Shown here: positions 20,333 to 23,080 of the stretch, in pieces
Layout of the letters: the number at the start of each line of letters is the position of its first letter
How positions within the stretch are numbered: position 1 is the stretch's first letter
DNA from: a virus
Strand: one strand, 5' to 3'
IMG/VR virus record: IMGVR_UViG_3300009086_000109
Location: 1 to 23,080 of that record
Length of the DNA: 23,080 nucleotides
Notes under the pieces: generated by a model
Databases searched by the model: none
Told to the model about the DNA's origin: nothing
The model's input: the letters and a program-made list of their open reading frames with translations, nothing else
Made by a program: the position numbers and the translations under genes

Positions 20333-22105
20333 TTAACCTTCGCAAGCGAGACATGTTTCCCCGTTTGCAATGGCTGTCATGTCAATAGTCTCCTCAATGC
20401 GCTGACGTTGAATCTGAGCACCAACCTTGTCTGCCTTACGCACCTTATCGCTACGCAGGTAATACAAGCTCTTTAGACCCATCTTCCACGCCATGAAGTG
20501 AACTGCGTGTAGGTAGGCAATCGTTGTATCGGGTCGGAAGAATAGGTTAACACTCTGTCCCTGATCGATAAACTGTTGCCGATCTGCTGCTAGTTCAACC
20601 AACCATCGCTGGTCGATCTCCATCGCTGTTTTAAACACTTCTTTTACGTCTTCGGGAACGTCCAAATGCTGAACGCTACCATCGTTGGCAATAATAGAAG
20701 CCCAAGTGTCGTCATCGTCCATACCAAGATCAGCAAGACGTTTAGACAAGAATCGATTACGGTAGACAAACGCGCCACTTAGAGTATCCTGCCTAAATAC
20801 ATTTGCTCGATACGGCTCAATGGATGGCGAAGTGTTACCCATAATAAGACTGGAAGAAGCATTGGGAGCAATAGCCATGTGATGACTAAAACGCCTGTCA
20901 ACCCCAGACCAAGCCGCATCCGGACAAGCGCCTCTCTTGCGAAACAGAATATTGTCTGCACGTAAACATTCCTTGTTAATGTGACTAAAAATATCTTTGT
21001 TAGTCAGTTTAGACATAACACCATCAATTGGTATGTTGTTCTTCTGTAAGTAGGCATGAAAACCTAACGAACCAAGTCCAACAGACCTCTCAGCGGTAGC
21101 AGAACGAACAGCGCGGCGAATGTGGTCAGGAGCGTTAGTGATGAAATAGTCAATAACGTTGTCAAGCATTTCCATAATATCTGGAATGAACTGTTTGTTA
21201 TCTTTCCAATCATCGTAATACTCCAAATTCACACTCGACAAACAACAAACTGCTGTTCGGTCGGCACTGGTAGGCAGGAAGATTTCAGTACACAGGTTTG
21301 ACCCATTGATCTGCAATCCCTTGTCATCCAACCAAGACGGTAACGCACGATTAGCTGTATCGATAAAAATCAGATACGGCTCACCTGTCTGCATACGCAA
21401 GTCCAGGATTTTCTGCCACAACGCCTTAGCACTAACCACTTCCACTGTTTCGCCATTAGCTGGGTTCTTTAATTCCCAGTCATCATTGGCGTCACCGTCC
21501 TTCATGCACCGCTCGATAAGCTCCATAAACTCATCAGAGATATTGATCCCATGATTAAGGTTAAGAGTACGCAGGTTTTGGTCACCTGTTGGCTTACGCA
21601 TTTCCAGAAATTGGATAATGTCAGGATGAGAGATGTCCAAAAAAGCAGCGTAAGACCCACGGCGTGTACGTCCTTGACGATATGCCAAGGAGGAAGCATC
21701 GTACATTTTGAGGTGAGGCATGACACCAGTTGATTTGTCATCACTATTCCTAATGCCAAGATGGACGCCGACACCACCACCAAGCATAGAGAGCCAATTG
21801 GTTTCCGACAAATTATCCACCAGACCCTCGGCACTGTCCTCCATATAGTTAAGGAAGCAGCTAATAGGAAGTCCACGCTTACTACGACCAAAAGAAAGAA
21901 TAGGAGTGCTATAACTGAGCCAATGCTGACTACTATACTCATAAAGTCGCTGAGCATGGGCAGGGTCGCTGCTAAAAGCCTCCGATACATACGCAAATCT
22001 CTCCTGTGGGCTAACCTCGTGTTCCATCATGTAACGTTCGCGCAGTCGCTGGATGCCTAAAGCATCGAACAACTTATCACGCTCCAAGTTGATTTTAATT
22101 GTCAT
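20333..22105 (-). CDS. nrdA: Class I ribonucleotide reductase alpha (catalytic) subunit
   Basis: A 590-residue catalytic subunit that makes deoxyribonucleotides from ribonucleotides. The start is ATG 22105 (MTIKINLERD), with AGGAA 7 bases upstream; a TTG one codon earlier is ignored. Active-site features are C83 (ISCFLN), the N270-L-C272-T-E274 triad segment, and C287 (VCCLSSVNL) as partner of C83. The radical path tyrosines Y548-Y549 (SLYYLR) and the C-terminal swinging pair C585/C588 (CLACEG) are present. It is much shorter than the E. coli protein (761) and lacks the N-terminal ATP-cone, so dATP feedback inhibition at that site is probably absent. The first bases overlap the preceding 52-residue gene by 11. 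Confidence 0.95.
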   Translation of the reverse strand: MTIKINLERDKLFDALGIQRLRERYMMEHEVSPQERFAYVSEAFSSDPAHAQRLYEYSSQHWLSYSTPILSFGRSKRGLPISCFLNYMEDSAEGLVDNLSETNWLSMLGGGVGVHLGIRNSDDKSTGVMPHLKMYDASSLAYRQGRTRRGSYAAFLDISHPDIIQFLEMRKPTGDQNLRTLNLNHGINISDEFMELIERCMKDGDANDDWELKNPANGETVEVVSAKALWQKILDLRMQTGEPYLIFIDTANRALPSWLDDKGLQINGSNLCTEIFLPTSADRTAVCCLSSVNLEYYDDWKDNKQFIPDIMEMLDNVIDYFITNAPDHIRRAVRSATAERSVGLGSLGFHAYLQKNNIPIDGVMSKLTNKDIFSHINKECLRADNILFRKRGACPDAAWSGVDRRFSHHMAIAPNASSSLIMGNTSPSIEPYRANVFRQDTLSGAFVYRNRFLSKRLADLGMDDDDTWASIIANDGSVQHLDVPEDVKEVFKTAMEIDQRWLVELAADRQQFIDQGQSVNLFFRPDTTIAYLHAVHFMAWKMGLKSLYYLRSDKVRKADKVGAQIQRQRIEETIDMTAIANGETCLACEG

Positions 22106-22253
22106 CAAGTAGTTCCTCTAAATAATCAGCCATGTCTTCGATACGGTCTTGGAACTTGGCAACAATCTCTTCGCTGTTAATCTCTAACAACTCCAAGATT
22201 GTTACCTCGTCAAGACGTTTGAGTTTATCACAAATGTCAGGAATCGTCAGCAT
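22095..22253 (-). CDS. Small acidic helical protein (52 residues) before nrdA
   Basis: Translation from ATG 22253 gives 52 residues starting MLTIPDICDKLKRLDEVTIL and ending MADYLEELLDDN. It is acidic and predicted to be entirely helical. The reading frame fills an otherwise empty gap between two genes, overlaps the preceding gene by 7 bases and nrdA by 11, and carries the nrdA ribosome site in its last codons. No strong ribosome site of its own is seen, so translation probably depends on ribosomes ending the upstream gene. Similar short IPDICDKL-type proteins are, from memory, found in other podoviruses. Function is unknown. Confidence 0.75.
   Translation of the reverse strand: MLTIPDICDKLKRLDEVTILELLEINSEEIVAKFQDRIEDMADYLEELLDDN
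22113..22118 (-). promoter_or_regulatory. Ribosome site for nrdA inside the upstream gene
   Basis: GAGGAA on the - strand, 7 bases before ATG 22105, lies in the last codons of the 52-residue gene. It decides for ATG over the TTG at 22108. Confidence 0.7.
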
Positions 22254-22447
22254 TTGAAAAAATCAGGTAAGACTAAATCGTATTCTTTCAACCACGACGC
22301 GACGATTGGTGTATTCATCTTTTTCTTCAACTCCTCAAATGTGGCGCCTGTCACGGCAATGTCTTTCTTTGGATTGTATCCTCCCACAACCCCGAAGATT
22401 GTGAACCTATGCTTATGCTTAGGATTCGGTATTCCTATTGGATTCAT
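22247..22447 (-). CDS. Small basic protein (66 residues), unknown function
   Basis: A 66-residue protein starting MNPIGIPNPKHKHRFTIFGV with a basic N-terminal half and a helical C-terminal half (TFEELKKKMNTPIVASWLKE). GGAG lies 7 bases before the ATG. The 5' end overlaps the phosphoesterase gene by 29 bases in another frame, and the 3' end overlaps the 52-residue gene. There is no Cys pair or membrane segment; one Cys is the last residue. It may be a small early regulatory or host-directed protein, which is only a guess from size and place. Confidence 0.7.
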   Translation of the reverse strand: MNPIGIPNPKHKHRFTIFGVVGGYNPKKDIAVTGATFEELKKKMNTPIVASWLKEYDLVLPDFFKC

Positions 22448-23080
22448 ACTTTTTCTCCAAGTAATTCATAGATAAAAACATCTCGTCAAACGCTCCATCC
22501 TTGACTTCGTTTAACATGACCAACCCTCGCCAATGTGTGTTGCTTAGTTGATCCATGTAATCCTCGTCGTGTAGGTAGAACGAACCAGCGATTATTCCGC
22601 AGATTGCTGTCCCGTCTGCTCTTTTGCCGTAAGCGACTTGTTTACCTTGTTGATGCCCTGCAACACAAGACATGTGGAGCTTATTAACAATAACACTAGC
22701 AGAGCTAGCAGGTCGCCCCATAGCACCAACAGGGAAGTAGTGGCAGAAACCAACACCATTGATAAAAACAGGTTTAAGAAATTCATATACTTCCCAATCT
22801 TTTTTATAGTTTAGGTCATCAGTCGAAATCACACCTTCCAGCATAGGCGTGTTAGCCACTGCGCGGTTGATGCGGTTCTCATGGTTACCCATTGTTAAGA
22901 TCAAACGAGGCTTGTAAACCTTGTGTTTTGTCGCCTTCTGTGTTGCTTGTAAGTCACGCAACGGTTTGAGCAGCTTCTTCATACCGATCTGGGCAGCGGC
23001 AATGTCATCTTTGTACCGCTTCCCTTCAAAGTATTTACTACCAGCCTTATCGTGGGTTGATAAGGAGGGCATATCCGCGA
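22419..23080 (-). CDS. Metallophosphoesterase (calcineurin-like), 5' end outside window
   Basis: The C-terminal 220 residues of a calcineurin-like metallophosphoesterase. The frame is open to the right edge (A-D before MPSLSTHDK), and this A-D probably belongs to the GDxxD metal motif, so the Met at 23072 is internal and the true start lies outside. Numbering from that Met, GNHE is at 62-65, a His in FCHYF at 111, and the last motif reads GHQQ at 139-142 where the family usually has GHTH or GHxH. The rest (GIIAGSFYLHDEDYMDQLSN, then THWRGLVML) is typical for phage members. It probably acts on phosphodiesters such as nucleic acids or nucleotides; the substrate is unknown. It is the first visible gene of the - strand operon. 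Confidence 0.88.
   Translation of the reverse strand, partial: ADMPSLSTHDKAGSKYFEGKRYKDDIAAAQIGMKKLLKPLRDLQATQKATKHKVYKPRLILTMGNHENRINRAVANTPMLEGVISTDDLNYKKDWEVYEFLKPVFINGVGFCHYFPVGAMGRPASSASVIVNKLHMSCVAGHQQGKQVAYGKRADGTAICGIIAGSFYLHDEDYMDQLSNTHWRGLVMLNEVKDGAFDEMFLSMNYLEKKYESNRNTES

Overview
The window is a contiguous piece of a tailed double-stranded DNA phage genome with a short-tailed (podovirus-like) plan. The left 18.1 kb lies on the + strand and holds the packaging, capsid, tail and ejection genes. The right 4.9 kb lies on the - strand and holds nucleotide-metabolism and small early-type genes. The two arms converge on an intrinsic terminator near 18.11-18.15 kb. Genes are packed tightly, often with 1-4 base stop/start overlaps, and most have good Shine-Dalgarno sites. 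No integrase, repressor, RNA polymerase, tRNA, CRISPR array or insertion sequence is seen. A Gram-negative, probably aquatic, host is an inference from the sigma70-type promoters, the ejection proteins, the Ala/Ser heptad fibre and the PhoH/ribonucleotide reductase set. The window does not name the host.

Left arm in order: terminase large subunit (start just outside the window), a 72-residue unknown, portal, then promoter P1. P1 precedes an 81-residue unknown, a small zinc-ribbon protein, the scaffold and the major capsid protein, and this unit ends in a UUCG-loop terminator. Next come an 881-residue tail fibre with 38 Ala/Ser heptads and a collar-type tip, and a chain of five small coupled genes: a Cys-rich protein, a holin-like protein, a membrane protein and two unknown, possibly virion, proteins. 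Promoter P2, almost identical to P1, then precedes the tail tubular A-like adaptor, a nozzle/hub protein, a second short fibre and three proteins that look like internal virion (ejection) proteins.

Right arm, read in its own direction (right to left): a metallophosphoesterase (5' end outside the window), two small unknowns of 66 and 52 residues, class I ribonucleotide reductase alpha, a strand-specific hairpin, a thioredoxin-like protein, ribonucleotide reductase beta, PhoH and a 65-residue unknown, ending at the shared terminator. The reductase subunits plus the thioredoxin form a plausible self-contained dNTP supply module.

The most informative non-gene signals are the P1/P2 promoter copies, the terminator just after the capsid gene, the hairpin between the nrdA and thioredoxin genes that pairs fully only on the - strand transcript, and the phase break inside the heptad fibre. 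No clearly new enzymatic or defence system was recognised. The least explained block is the coupled chain at 8518-10571. No gene-free stretch exceeds about 100 bases.
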